Assembly (NCBI RefSeq): GCF_030052995.1
Contig: NZ_JASJPW010000001.1
Coordinates: forward strand, 2,284,001-2,348,000
Length of the DNA stretch: 64,000 bases
Reading direction: 5' to 3'
Source: Gemmobacter sp. 24YEA27
GTDB taxonomy: Bacteria; Pseudomonadota; Alphaproteobacteria; Rhodobacterales; Rhodobacteraceae
The notes under the pieces are model-generated. The model had not been told where the DNA came from, searched no databases, and saw only the letters and a program-made list of their open reading frames with translations. This document shows, in pieces, positions 25,058 to 33,915 of this stretch; position 1 is the stretch's first letter, and every line of letters starts with the position of its first letter. The position numbers and the translations under genes were made by a program.

Positions 25058-26668
25058 GTGACAGCACAGATTGATCCAGCCACAGCCGCCGCAGCGCAGG
25101 ACCGGATTTTCCTGGGCGGAGGCGGTGAGAGCTATGGTGTCGCGCAGGAGCTGCTGCTGAAATACGGCAACCGGCACGGGCTGATCGCAGGGGCAACCGG
25201 GACCGGCAAGACGGTGACGCTCCAGGTGCTGGCCGAGGGTTTTGCGGCGGCGGGCGTGCCGGTGTTCCTGTCGGATATCAAGGGCGATCTTTCGGGGATC
25301 TGCCAGCCGGGCGATCCGGCGGCAAAGACCCATGCCGCTTTTGCGGCCCGGGCCGAAACCATCGGCCTTGATCTGGCCTATCGGGCTTTCCCGGTGCTGT
25401 TCTGGGATCTCTTTGGCCAGCGCGGCCATCCGGTGCGTACCACCGTCGCCGAGATGGGGCCCTTGCTATTGTCGCGGCTGCTGGAGCTGACCGAGGTGCA
25501 GGAAGGCGTGATGAATGTCGCCTTCCGACTGGCCGATGACGAGAAACTCGCGCTTCTCGATATGAAGGATCTGCGCGCGCTTCTGACCTTTATCGCGGAG
25601 AATTCCGCCGAGATCTCTTCAACTTACGGCCTGGTCTCATCGCAATCGGTGGGCGCGATCCAGCGCCGGCTTCTGATGCTGGAAAACGAGGGGGCGACCC
25701 ATCTCTTTGGAGAGCCGGCGCTGGAGCTCGCGGATCTCATGACCGTGGATCCCGGCGGGACGGGGCGGATCTCGATCCTTGTCGCGGATAAGCTGATCAA
25801 CAGCACGCGGCTTTATGCGACCTTTCTTCTGTGGCTTTTGTCCGAGCTGTTCGAGGCGCTGCCGGAGGTGGGTGACCCGGATAAGCCCAAGCTCGTCTTT
25901 TTCTTTGACGAGGCGCATCTTCTGTTCAATGACGCGCCTAAGGCACTGATTTCGCGGATTGAACAGGTGGCGCGGCTGATCCGGTCAAAGGGCGTCGGCG
26001 TCTATTTCATCACGCAAAATCCGGCCGATGTGCCCGATACTGTGCTGGGCCAGCTGGGCAACCGGGTGCAGCATGCGCTGCGCACCTTCACCGCCAAGGA
26101 CCAGACCGATCTGGCGCGGGCCGCACGCACCTATCGCGCCAATCCGCGCTTTCCGATCGAAGAGGCGATCCGCGAGGTTGGCACCGGCGAGGCGGTGACC
26201 TCACTGCTGGAGGCCAAAGGCGTGCCGGGCATGGCCGAGCGTACCCTGGTCCGCCCGCCCTTCAGCCGGCTTGGGCCGGCGGAGGAAAGCGCAAGGGCGG
26301 CGGCTTTTGCCGCCTCGCCGCTGGCCGGGAAATACGACACCGAGATTGACCGCGAAAGCGCATTTGAGATTCTGCGCGCGCGCGCCGGGAAGGCGGCGGT
26401 GGAAGCGTCACGTTCGGAAGAGGCGGTGGAGGGCAGCGCTGAGGGCGAAGCGTTCAGCCGTGGCAAGCGCTATGGCGGTGAGAATTCTTCGCGTCGCTAT
26501 GAGGCGCCCTCCAGGACGACAGAGGAGGCTCCGAAGAAAAAGAGCAGTTCTTCTCGGTCGGATTCGGTCGGGGAGGCGTTCGCCAAGAGCTTCGCGCGCC
26601 AGCTGGGCAGCAAGAGCGGCCAGGCTGTTGTGCGTGGCGTGCTGGGGACGATCTTCGGCAAGCGCTGA
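25058..26668 (+). CDS. HerA-like / DUF853 ATPase
   Basis: A 536-residue P-loop ATPase of the HerA-FtsK type (DUF853, YjgR-like). Walker A is GATGTGKT (residues 45-52), LSDIKGDLSG follows, and Walker B is KLVFFFDEAH, with ITQNPADVPD as the sensor region. The C-terminal 90 residues are Ser/Arg/Lys/Glu-rich and disordered, ending in a short conserved helix (GQAVVRGVLGTIFG). Function is not established; homology suggests DNA or protein pumping. GTG 25058 is chosen because ACAGGAG precedes it and the family begins there. Confidence 0.88.
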   Translation: MTAQIDPATAAAAQDRIFLGGGGESYGVAQELLLKYGNRHGLIAGATGTGKTVTLQVLAEGFAAAGVPVFLSDIKGDLSGICQPGDPAAKTHAAFAARAETIGLDLAYRAFPVLFWDLFGQRGHPVRTTVAEMGPLLLSRLLELTEVQEGVMNVAFRLADDEKLALLDMKDLRALLTFIAENSAEISSTYGLVSSQSVGAIQRRLLMLENEGATHLFGEPALELADLMTVDPGGTGRISILVADKLINSTRLYATFLLWLLSELFEALPEVGDPDKPKLVFFFDEAHLLFNDAPKALISRIEQVARLIRSKGVGVYFITQNPADVPDTVLGQLGNRVQHALRTFTAKDQTDLARAARTYRANPRFPIEEAIREVGTGEAVTSLLEAKGVPGMAERTLVRPPFSRLGPAEESARAAAFAASPLAGKYDTEIDRESAFEILRARAGKAAVEASRSEEAVEGSAEGEAFSRGKRYGGENSSRRYEAPSRTTEEAPKKKSSSSRSDSVGEAFAKSFARQLGSKSGQAVVRGVLGTIFGKR

Positions 26669-26711
26669 GGCGGGGATATAATCGGGCTGCTGGCTGAGGG
26701 GCTGGCCGGGC

Positions 26712-26740
26712 ATGCCTCCGGCGGGAGTATCCGGGCCAGG
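26712..26740 (+). repeat. Intergenic repeat, copy 1 (GCCTCCGGCGGG type)
   Basis: GCCTCCGGCGGGAGTAT, then CCGGGCCAGG, about 45 bases after the HerA-like stop. Related copies lie at 44155-44193 and 49651-49688, always just behind a gene's end. Shared core: GCCTCnGGCGGGnnTAT, then a CAG. Confidence 0.55.
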
Positions 26741-26944
26741 ATCAGACGCCTGAAGCAAATGATGCGAGGCTTTTGGTTCTGTGCTTTGCCCGGTCCGCGC
26801 ATTTGCCTTGTGAGCGCCCGTGCACCGCAGGGCGCTGACCTGTCATCCAAAGCAGACCTGTACCGCAGAGGTGGGGGATTCCACCTTTGCTTTGCTGTCT
26901 GGCCCGGCCTATTGCTTGGCAATCACGTGTTCAGGAGGTCGGCA

Positions 26945-27550
26945 ATGCGGCAAGCTACAGCTCTGGCGATGATGGCGGTGGTCGGGATTTCGCTCCCGGC
27001 GCTGCCCGCTCTGGCGCGGGAATTGGGCAATGAGGTGACCGGCAACTGGGCAGGTACTGCGGCCGATGGCTTCTGGTTCCGCGCGCAGCTGGAGACCCAG
27101 GCCGATCTGGCGGCGCTCAAGATCTGGAACGGTATGGGGGCGGTGCCGGATCGCAGTGACGCGCCAGAGCTGGACGTCGCCGATTTTGCCGTTGCGGCCT
27201 TTGCGACCTCGCAGCGACTGGAAGTGATCGAGACCCCGGATAGCAGCACACTGCAGGTGATCACCGAATTCGCCGATGAGGAGGGCGAGGGGCGCGAGGT
27301 TGTAGAGATCCGCTATATCGACTCTCAGTATACGATTGTCGGCTATGCGCTGGAGGCTTCTTTCCAGGGCTTCGACGGCCCGGCCGAAGAGACGCAATGT
27401 GTGGTCGACACCCTGGCTGGCCGTGTGGTCGAGAATGGCAGGATGCGCAACCTGCCGCCCCTGGACCACGCGGCGCTGAATGCGAGTGGCTGGGGCGAGG
27501 CGGCGGCCTTTGAGCGCGGCTGGTGCAGCCGGTCCGGCGAGGCTGGCTGA
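26945..27550 (+). CDS. Hypothetical exported protein
   Basis: A 201-residue protein with a Sec signal peptide (LAMMAVVGISLPALPALA, cleavage near residue 22). The mature part is acidic, predicted beta-rich, with two Cys (ETQCVVD and GWCSR) that could form a disulfide. No family recognised. AGGAGG seven bases before ATG 26945 sets the start; the frame opens at 26759 without a comparable site. Confidence 0.75.
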   Translation: MRQATALAMMAVVGISLPALPALARELGNEVTGNWAGTAADGFWFRAQLETQADLAALKIWNGMGAVPDRSDAPELDVADFAVAAFATSQRLEVIETPDSSTLQVITEFADEEGEGREVVEIRYIDSQYTIVGYALEASFQGFDGPAEETQCVVDTLAGRVVENGRMRNLPPLDHAALNASGWGEAAAFERGWCSRSGEAG

Positions 27551-27588
27551 GGTCAGCCCTGTTCCGGGGGCTGCGGGGCAGCAGGAAA

Positions 27589-27602
27589 TAATTTGATCAA
27601 AT
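27589..27602. promoter_or_regulatory. Palindromic operator candidate upstream of the omega-aminotransferase
   Basis: TAATTTGATCAAAT; the 14-mer AATTTGATCAAATT at 27590-27603 is a perfect palindrome, and the identical 14-base word recurs at 62151-62164. It lies about 90 bases before the aminotransferase start in otherwise GC-rich DNA. The regulator is unknown. Confidence 0.5.
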
Positions 27603-27690
27603 TTCTTGAAGCCGGTCGGGATTGCTCCTATCCTGCCAGGCGAAGGCGCCAGGCGCCTGCTGATTCTTCCTGACGGAAAGGGTGGTCACC

Positions 27691-29091
27691 ATGAATATGA
27701 TCAACAACAACACGCCCACGGCCGAGCTGCAAAAGCTTGACGCGGCGCATCACTTCCACCCTTTCACCGATAAGGCGGCGCTGGCGAAAAAAGGCGCACG
27801 GGTGATCCTGCGCGGCGAGGGCTGCTGGCTGACGGATTCGGAAGGGCATCGCATTCTGGACGGGATGGCGGGCCTTTGGTGCGTCAATATCGGCTATGGC
27901 CGCAAGGAACTGGCTGAGGTTGCGGCGCGCCAGATGATGGAGCTGCCCTATTACAACACCTTCTTCCAGACGACGCATGTGCCGGCGATTGCGCTGGCGG
28001 CAAAGCTTGCGGAACTGGCTCCGGGCGATCTGAACCATGTGTTCTTTGCCGGCTCGGGATCCGAGGCCAATGACACCAATATCCGCCTTGTCCGCCGCTA
28101 TTGGCAGGTCAAGGGCCAGCCGGAAAAGCAGGTGATCATCGCGCGCTGGAATGGCTATCACGGCTCGACCATGGGCGGCGGCAGCCTTGGCGGCATGAAG
28201 CCGATCCATGCCCATGGCGGCAAGATCGACGGTGTCGAGCATATCAACCAGCCCTATTGGTGGGGTGAGGGTGGTGACCAGGACGAAGACGCCTTCGGCC
28301 TTGCCCGCGCGCAGGAACTGGAAGCGAAGATCAATGAGATTGGCGCCGACAAGGTTGCGGCCTTCATCGGCGAGCCGGTGCAGGGCGCGGGCGGCGTGAT
28401 CATCCCGCCGAAAACCTATTGGCCGGAAATTCAGCGGATCTGCAAGAAATACAATATCCTGCTGATCGTTGATGAAGTGATTACCGGGTTTGGCCGCACC
28501 GGAAACTGGTTCGGCAGCCAGACCTTTGACATCAGGCCTGACATCATGACCATCGCCAAGGGCCTCTCCTCGGGCTATGCGCCGATCGGCGGTTCGATCG
28601 TGTCGGATGACGTGGCCGAGGTCGTCGGCTCGGGCGGCGATTTCAACCATGGCTATACCTATTCGGGCCATCCGGTTGCGGCTGCTGTCGCACTGGAAAA
28701 CCTGCGCATCATGCAAGACGAGAATGTGGTCGAGCATGTGCAGAAAGTCGCCAACCCCTACCTCGCGGAACGCTGGGCGGCGCTGGCCGATCACCCGCTG
28801 GTGGGCGAGACGAAACTTGTCGGCCTGATGGGGTCGCTGGTGCTGACCCCGGACAAGGCGAGCCGGGCGCGCTTTGCCTCGGAAGAGGGTACCGTCGGTC
28901 TGCGGGCGCGCGAGCGTTGCTTTGCCAATGATCTGGTGATGCGCCATGTCGGCGACCGCATGATCATCTCGCCGCCGCTGGTGATCACGACGGCCGAGAT
29001 TGACACGCTGATCCAGCGCGCGACCAAGTCGCTGGATGAATGCTATGCGGGGCTGCAAAAAGACGGGCTTATGGTCGCGAAAGCGGGCTGA
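27691..29091 (+). CDS. Class III omega-aminotransferase (polyamine/amine-pyruvate type)
   Basis: PLP enzyme of 466 residues, aspartate aminotransferase fold class III. Landmarks: AAHHFHPFTD, GMAGLWCVNIGYGRKEL, FAGSGSEANDTNIRL, ARWNGYHGSTMG, LIVDEVITGFGRTG and the PLP lysine in IMTIAKGLSSGY. It resembles putrescine-pyruvate and beta-alanine-pyruvate aminotransferases; exact substrate uncertain. A palindrome upstream is identical to one at the polyamine-type gene cluster at 57-62 kb, favouring an amine or polyamine substrate (inference). ATG 27691 follows GGAAAGGGTGG; a GTG three codons earlier is less likely. Confidence 0.88.
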   Translation: MNMINNNTPTAELQKLDAAHHFHPFTDKAALAKKGARVILRGEGCWLTDSEGHRILDGMAGLWCVNIGYGRKELAEVAARQMMELPYYNTFFQTTHVPAIALAAKLAELAPGDLNHVFFAGSGSEANDTNIRLVRRYWQVKGQPEKQVIIARWNGYHGSTMGGGSLGGMKPIHAHGGKIDGVEHINQPYWWGEGGDQDEDAFGLARAQELEAKINEIGADKVAAFIGEPVQGAGGVIIPPKTYWPEIQRICKKYNILLIVDEVITGFGRTGNWFGSQTFDIRPDIMTIAKGLSSGYAPIGGSIVSDDVAEVVGSGGDFNHGYTYSGHPVAAAVALENLRIMQDENVVEHVQKVANPYLAERWAALADHPLVGETKLVGLMGSLVLTPDKASRARFASEEGTVGLRARERCFANDLVMRHVGDRMIISPPLVITTAEIDTLIQRATKSLDECYAGLQKDGLMVAKAG

Positions 29092-29110
29092 TCGCCTGGC
29101 AATGGCAAGG

Positions 29111-29138
29111 AAGGCGGGCTGGCTGGCCCGCCTTTTTT
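29111..29138 (+). terminator. Rho-independent terminator after the aminotransferase
   Basis: GGCGGGC (29113-29119) pairs with GCCCGCC (29126-29132) around a six-base loop, followed by six T. It lies 20 bases past the stop. Confidence 0.92.
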
Positions 29139-29497
29139 GATGCGCTGCCGGCAATCGGGGTCAGCCTGTCCGCAGCTGCGCCGCCCGGGGAAAAAATGCC
29201 ATACTTCCAGGACAGGAATGGCCTGTGTTGAGCCGGCAGATCTGCGCTCTTGCAAGCGCAGGCCGTGATGCGGGATGCAGAAAATTTCTCTTAAGTTTGT
29301 GGCAATTTAAGGAGAACCTCGGCCCTACAGCGGACACCGCGCGAGGCTGGTGCCCGGGATCGGCGAATTATGGAATATCAGGCCTGCTTCACGCTTTGTC
29401 CGACGCGCGGGTGACTTGAGTTTGAGCGCCCGCGCTTTTACACCTGAACCATGAAAGCGGGCATGGCGCCCGGAGAAAGACCCCGGGGGAAAGACCC
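29139..29497 (+). other. Gene-free region upstream of the cysteine synthase gene
   Basis: About 360 bases with locally lower GC near 29280-29320 and no supported gene. It probably carries the promoter and leader of the cysteine synthase gene; I see no riboswitch or clear operator. Confidence 0.4.
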
Positions 29498-30532
29498 ATG
29501 CGAATTCACAGCGATCTGGCGGGCATCATTGGCAACACGCCGCTTCTGAAACTGAAGAAGGCGTCTGAGCTGACCGGCTGCACCATCCTTGGGAAATGCG
29601 AATTCATGAACCCGGGCCAGTCGGTCAAGGACCGGGCGGCGCTGTATATCATCCGCGATGCGGTGGCGAAGGGGCTTTTGCAGCCCGGCGGCACCATTGT
29701 CGAGGGAACGGCGGGGAATACAGGGATCGGCCTTGCGCTGGTCGGGAATTCACTGGGCTTTCGCACAGTGATCGTGATCCCCGAGACGCAGAGCCAGGAG
29801 AAAAAGGACATGATCCGCCTCGCCGGGGCTGAACTCGTCCAGGTGCCGGCGGCGCCCTATAAAAACCCGAACAACTATATCCGCTATTCCGGGCGCCTGG
29901 CCGAAGAGCTGTCCAGGACCGAGGCCAATGGTGTGATCTGGGCCAACCAGTTCGACAATACCGCGAACCGCCAGGCCCATATCGAGACGACCGGGCCCGA
30001 GATCTGGGAACAGACCGGCGGCAAGGTGGATGGCTTTGTCGCGGCTGTCGGCTCGGGTGGCACGCTGGCGGGGGTTGCGATGGCGCTCCAGCCCAAAGGC
30101 GTGAAAATCGGTCTTGCCGATCCAGAAGGCGCGGCGCTTTACAGCTATTACACCAGTGGCGTGTTCGAGAGCCCTGGCAATTCGATCACCGAAGGCATCG
30201 GCCAGGGCCGTATAACCGCAAATCTTGAAGGCTTCCGCCCCGATATGGCCTGGCGGATCCCGGATGCCGAGGCGCTGCCGCTGGCCTTTGACCTCCTGAC
30301 GGAAGAAGGTCTTTGCGTCGGGGGATCTTCGGCGATCAATATCGCCGGTGCAATCCGCATGGCGCAGGAAATGGGGCCGGGCCATACCATTGTCACGGTG
30401 CTCTGCGATTACGGCAACCGCTATCAGTCGAAAATGTTCAACCCGGCTTTCCTGAAGGATAAGGGCTTGCCGGTGCCGGAATGGCTGGCGCGCGGCAACC
30501 GCCCGCTGCCGGCGGTCTATCAGGATCTCTGA
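29498..30532 (+). CDS. cysK: Cysteine synthase family PLP enzyme
   Basis: A 344-residue beta-family PLP enzyme making cysteine from O-acetylserine and sulfide. IIGNTPLLKL, the PLP Lys44 in GQSVKDRAA, the substrate loop EGTAGNTGIGLA, VGSGGTLAGV and GGSSAIN are present. The loop reads TAGNTG where classical CysK has TSGNTG, and the protein is some 30 residues longer than E. coli CysK, so a related beta-replacement activity cannot be excluded. GTG for the MscS-type gene follows its stop without a gap. Confidence 0.82.
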   Translation: MRIHSDLAGIIGNTPLLKLKKASELTGCTILGKCEFMNPGQSVKDRAALYIIRDAVAKGLLQPGGTIVEGTAGNTGIGLALVGNSLGFRTVIVIPETQSQEKKDMIRLAGAELVQVPAAPYKNPNNYIRYSGRLAEELSRTEANGVIWANQFDNTANRQAHIETTGPEIWEQTGGKVDGFVAAVGSGGTLAGVAMALQPKGVKIGLADPEGAALYSYYTSGVFESPGNSITEGIGQGRITANLEGFRPDMAWRIPDAEALPLAFDLLTEEGLCVGGSSAINIAGAIRMAQEMGPGHTIVTVLCDYGNRYQSKMFNPAFLKDKGLPVPEWLARGNRPLPAVYQDL

Positions 30533-30577
30533 GTGGGGGGCGCGGTGGCGGTCTGGTCTTTTGCGAGGCGGGCCCGC

Positions 30578-32920
30578 ATGAGGCTGCCACTTTGCCTTCT
30601 GCACTGCCTGCTGGCGCTCTGGCTTGGCGTCGCTGCGCTTGCGCCAGTGCCTGTCCGGGCCGAAGGCGATGACCAGGCCCAGCCGCTTGATTATGCGGCC
30701 TGGGGCGAGATTGCGACCACAGCCGAGGCCGAACTGGGCTCTGACACCGTCACGGATGCGCGTCTTGATGAGTTGCGCGGCCTTATCGTCGACTGGCGCG
30801 CCAAACTCACCCTGGCGCAGACCACCAATGCGTCCCGTATTGCCACGGTGCGCGAACAGATCAGCGCGCTTGGTCCGGCCCCGACCGGAGATGCCACCGA
30901 AGCACCTGAAATCGCTCAGAAACGCAAAGATCTCGGTCAGCAGCTTTCCTTGTTGCAGGCGCCGGGTATTGCCGCAGAAGAGGCTTACCGCCGCGCCGAT
31001 GGTCTGATCCGCGAAATCGACGGCAAGGCCCGCAGCCGTCACACCGACCAGCTCTTGCAGCTCTGGCCTTCGCCGCTGAACCCGGCCAACTGGCCCGAAG
31101 CGGCGGGTGGCCTGACCGACACCGCCCTGCGGCTTTGGGGCGAGCTGAGCACCAAACTCCATGACAGCCGCGCCAGAGCACAGTTCTGGAATGCGCTGCC
31201 GCTGATCCTGTTGCTGCTTGCGGTGACGGTCGCCACAACGATTTTCGCCCGGCCCTGGATCGAGGCTTTTGCCGACCGGCTCCGCATCGGCAAGACCGAG
31301 GCGCGGCGACGGATCTTTGGCCTGCTGGCCTCGCTCGGGCAGATCATCGTGCCGTCGATCGGTATGGTGACCCTGTCAGCCGCGCTGATCCGCACCGGCT
31401 TTATGGGCCGCATCACCGGTGAAGTGGCGCAGGCACTGCCGGTGCTGGGCGGCGTGGTCTTTGTGGCCTTCTGGCTCGCGGCGCGGGTGTTTCCCCGGGT
31501 CGATGTCGACCAGGCGATCCTGCCCTTGCAGCGCAATCAGCGCCAGGAAGGCCGCATCCTCGCTGCATTGATGGGCGTGGTCCTGTCCCTTGAAGTGCTG
31601 CGCCGGCTGACCATGGACGGGCAGAATTACCCCGATGCCGTGTCGGCAGTTGCGAGCTTCCCGATGCTGGCCGGCGGTGGCATCCTCTTGTGGCGCATGG
31701 GGCGGATCCTGCGGCTGAGCCAGGAACAGGGCGAACAGAACGGCTACGCCGAAAAACTGATCGGGTTGCTGGGACGGGCGCTGAAACTGCTGGCGGTGGC
31801 GGGCCCCGGGCTTGCCGCCCTTGGCTATGTGACGGCCGGCGCGGCGCTGGTCTATCCGGCGATCATGTCGCTTGGGCTGATGGCGCTGCTGATCATCCTG
31901 CAACGGCTGCTCGCTGATATCTGGGCGGTGGTCTACCCCGCCGCCGATGCCGAGGCCGAGAATGAACGCCTTGTGCCGGTGCTTGCAGGATTTGCGCTCG
32001 CGCTGTTGTCGATCCCGCTTTTCGCGCTGATCTGGGGCAGTCGGATTGCGGATTTAAGCGAGATCTGGACCCGGTTCCGCGAAGGCTTTCAGCTGGGCGA
32101 CACCAGGGTCTCGCCCTCGGATTTCCTGCTTTTCGCAGTGATTTTCGTCATCGGGTATCTGATCACGCGGTTGTTTCAGGGCGCGCTGCGCAATTCTATC
32201 CTGCCGCGCACCCGGATGGACCGCGGCGGCCAGAACGCGCTGGTCTCGGGGACCGGCTATGTCGGCATCTTCTTTGCGGCGCTGGTGGCGATCAATGCCA
32301 CCGGGATAGACCTCTCTGGCCTCGCGATCGTCGCTTCGGCGCTTTCGGTCGGTATCGGTTTCGGCCTGCAAAACATCGTGCAGAACTTCGTTTCCGGCAT
32401 CATCCTGATGATCGAGCGCCCGGTTTCCGAGGGCGACTGGATCGAGGTCGGCACCACCCAGGGTATCGTGAAAACGATCTCGGTGCGCTCGACCCGCATT
32501 CAGACTTTTGATCGCAATGTCGTCGTCGTGCCAAATGCCGATCTCGTCAGCCAGCGTGTCACCAACTGGACCCGGTTTGGTCTGGCCGGGCGGCTGATTG
32601 TGCCGGTGACCGTGGCCTGGAACGAGGATACAAGGCGGGTCGAGAGGCTTCTGCGCGAGATCGCAGAGGCACAGCCGATGGTGATCCTGAACCCGGCGCC
32701 GACCATCGTTTTGCAAGGGTTTAACGGCGGGCTGAATTTCGAGATCCGGGTCATTCTGCGGGATGTGAATTTCCAGGGCTCGGTGCGCAGTGATATCAAC
32801 CATATGATCGTGCAGCGTTTTATTGCGGAGGGGATCAGGATGCCCTCGACCAGCGCCGAGATCACGCTTGGGAATGCCGGTGAAATCGGGGCGGCGCTGC
32901 GCGGCACCGGGCAGGGGTAA
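30578..32920 (+). CDS. MscS-type mechanosensitive channel with DUF3772 domain
   Basis: A 780-residue inner-membrane channel of the large MscK-like class: signal peptide (MRLPLCLLHCLLALWLGV), periplasmic DUF3772 coiled-coil region (about residues 30-190), many membrane spans, then the MscS core with ALSVGIGFGLQNIVQNFVSG, the pore helix, and the cytoplasmic beta domain (RPVSEGDWIEVG). It relieves hypo-osmotic stress. ATG 30578 gives a clean signal peptide and a GAGG box; a GTG at 30533, abutting the cysK stop, is the alternative. alaX starts one base after its stop. Confidence 0.88.
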   Translation: MRLPLCLLHCLLALWLGVAALAPVPVRAEGDDQAQPLDYAAWGEIATTAEAELGSDTVTDARLDELRGLIVDWRAKLTLAQTTNASRIATVREQISALGPAPTGDATEAPEIAQKRKDLGQQLSLLQAPGIAAEEAYRRADGLIREIDGKARSRHTDQLLQLWPSPLNPANWPEAAGGLTDTALRLWGELSTKLHDSRARAQFWNALPLILLLLAVTVATTIFARPWIEAFADRLRIGKTEARRRIFGLLASLGQIIVPSIGMVTLSAALIRTGFMGRITGEVAQALPVLGGVVFVAFWLAARVFPRVDVDQAILPLQRNQRQEGRILAALMGVVLSLEVLRRLTMDGQNYPDAVSAVASFPMLAGGGILLWRMGRILRLSQEQGEQNGYAEKLIGLLGRALKLLAVAGPGLAALGYVTAGAALVYPAIMSLGLMALLIILQRLLADIWAVVYPAADAEAENERLVPVLAGFALALLSIPLFALIWGSRIADLSEIWTRFREGFQLGDTRVSPSDFLLFAVIFVIGYLITRLFQGALRNSILPRTRMDRGGQNALVSGTGYVGIFFAALVAINATGIDLSGLAIVASALSVGIGFGLQNIVQNFVSGIILMIERPVSEGDWIEVGTTQGIVKTISVRSTRIQTFDRNVVVVPNADLVSQRVTNWTRFGLAGRLIVPVTVAWNEDTRRVERLLREIAEAQPMVILNPAPTIVLQGFNGGLNFEIRVILRDVNFQGSVRSDINHMIVQRFIAEGIRMPSTSAEITLGNAGEIGAALRGTGQG

Positions 32921-32921
32921 G

Positions 32922-33637
32922 ATGCAGCATCTATACAGGACTGAGCCCTATCTTCAGCACTATGAGTCGCTGGTCACCGGCCATTCCCCGAAGGCGGCAT
33001 CGTGCTTGAGCGGTCCATTTTTTTCCCGACCGGCGGCGGCCAGCCCGGCGATTCTGGCCAGTTGATCTGGGAGGATGGCAGGATCCAGATCGGTACGACC
33101 ACCCGCACCGGCGATGGGATTGTCGTGCTGGTGCCGGGCCTGCCGCAGGCGCTGCCGGCGGTCGGAACGAGGGTGGTGCAACGTCTCGACTGGGAGCGGC
33201 GGTATCGCCATATGCGGATGCATACGGCGCTGCATCTGCTCGCGGCCGTGGTGGGGCGTCCGGTCACAGGCGGCCAGATCGGCGCCGCGAAGAGCCGGCT
33301 GGATTTCGATATTCCCGACCCGTTGCCGGATGTACAGCGGCTGACCGGGCAGCTGAACCTGCTGATCGATACCGATCTGAAAGTGACCACGGGCTGGATC
33401 ACCGAAGAGGAACTTGAGGCAAGGCCGGAGCTGATCCGAACGCTTTCAGTCCGGCCGCCTCAGGGCCATGGCCGGTTGCGGCTGGTCGGTATTGGCGAAG
33501 GGGCGGCACAGATCGACCTGCAGCCCTGCAGTGGCACCCATGTCGCACGCATCGGCGAGGTCGGGCGGCTGACCGTCGGTGAAATCGTCAACAAAGGCCG
33601 CAATAACCGGCGGATCACCATCCGGCTGGATGACTGA
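32922..33637 (+). pseudogene. alaX: Alanyl-tRNA editing protein AlaX, frameshifted near the N-terminus
   Basis: Free-standing editing domain that hydrolyses mischarged Ser/Gly-tRNA-Ala. ATG 32922 begins MQHLYRTEPYLQHYESLVTG; after HSP the reading must switch frame to EGGIVLERSIFFPTGGGQPG, which then runs to 33637. Zinc-site motifs HTALHLLAAVV and PCSGTHV are present. One missing C in the run at 32986-32989 explains the break; without correction a start at 33002 would lack the N-terminal strand. I regard the gene as functional and the break as probable sequence error. It begins one base after the channel gene's stop. Confidence 0.82.
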
Positions 33638-33915
33638 AACAGTTGCAGTGGCCTGAGGGCCGGTTTTCTACCGGGGATGGATGTTGCACCGCTTGTGGGT
33701 ACGACCCACACAGGCGCTCTCGGGCTGAGGGTCCTGCCTGGCTTTTGGGGCCGGGTTTTTCCGGTCTGAAGACCCTGAATGAGGGGCAGGAACCTTCTGC
33801 ACGGCTTCCTTGGCATTGGTCCGGTGTCTGGGCTCACGGGAACGCCAAAGCCTCCATGCCGCATATGGCCCTCCGTCATAGCCCTCATGGCATTCAGGGG
33901 TATTCAAGCCTCGGG
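33638..33915. other. Intergenic region between convergent alaX and cheB
   Basis: About 280 bases without a supported gene. It holds a small perfect hairpin, TGTGGGT-ACG-ACCCACA (33694-33710), and no clear T-run terminator for either gene. Confidence 0.4.

Noticed and set aside
27628..29154. 508-residue open frame on the minus strand
   Set aside because: Antisense to the omega-aminotransferase; His/Arg/Asp-rich composition typical of a reverse-strand shadow.
33694..33710. Perfect TGTGGGT-ACG-ACCCACA hairpin as an operator or terminator
   Set aside because: Only seven pairs, no T-run and no second copy seen; kept as a note within the intergenic entry.
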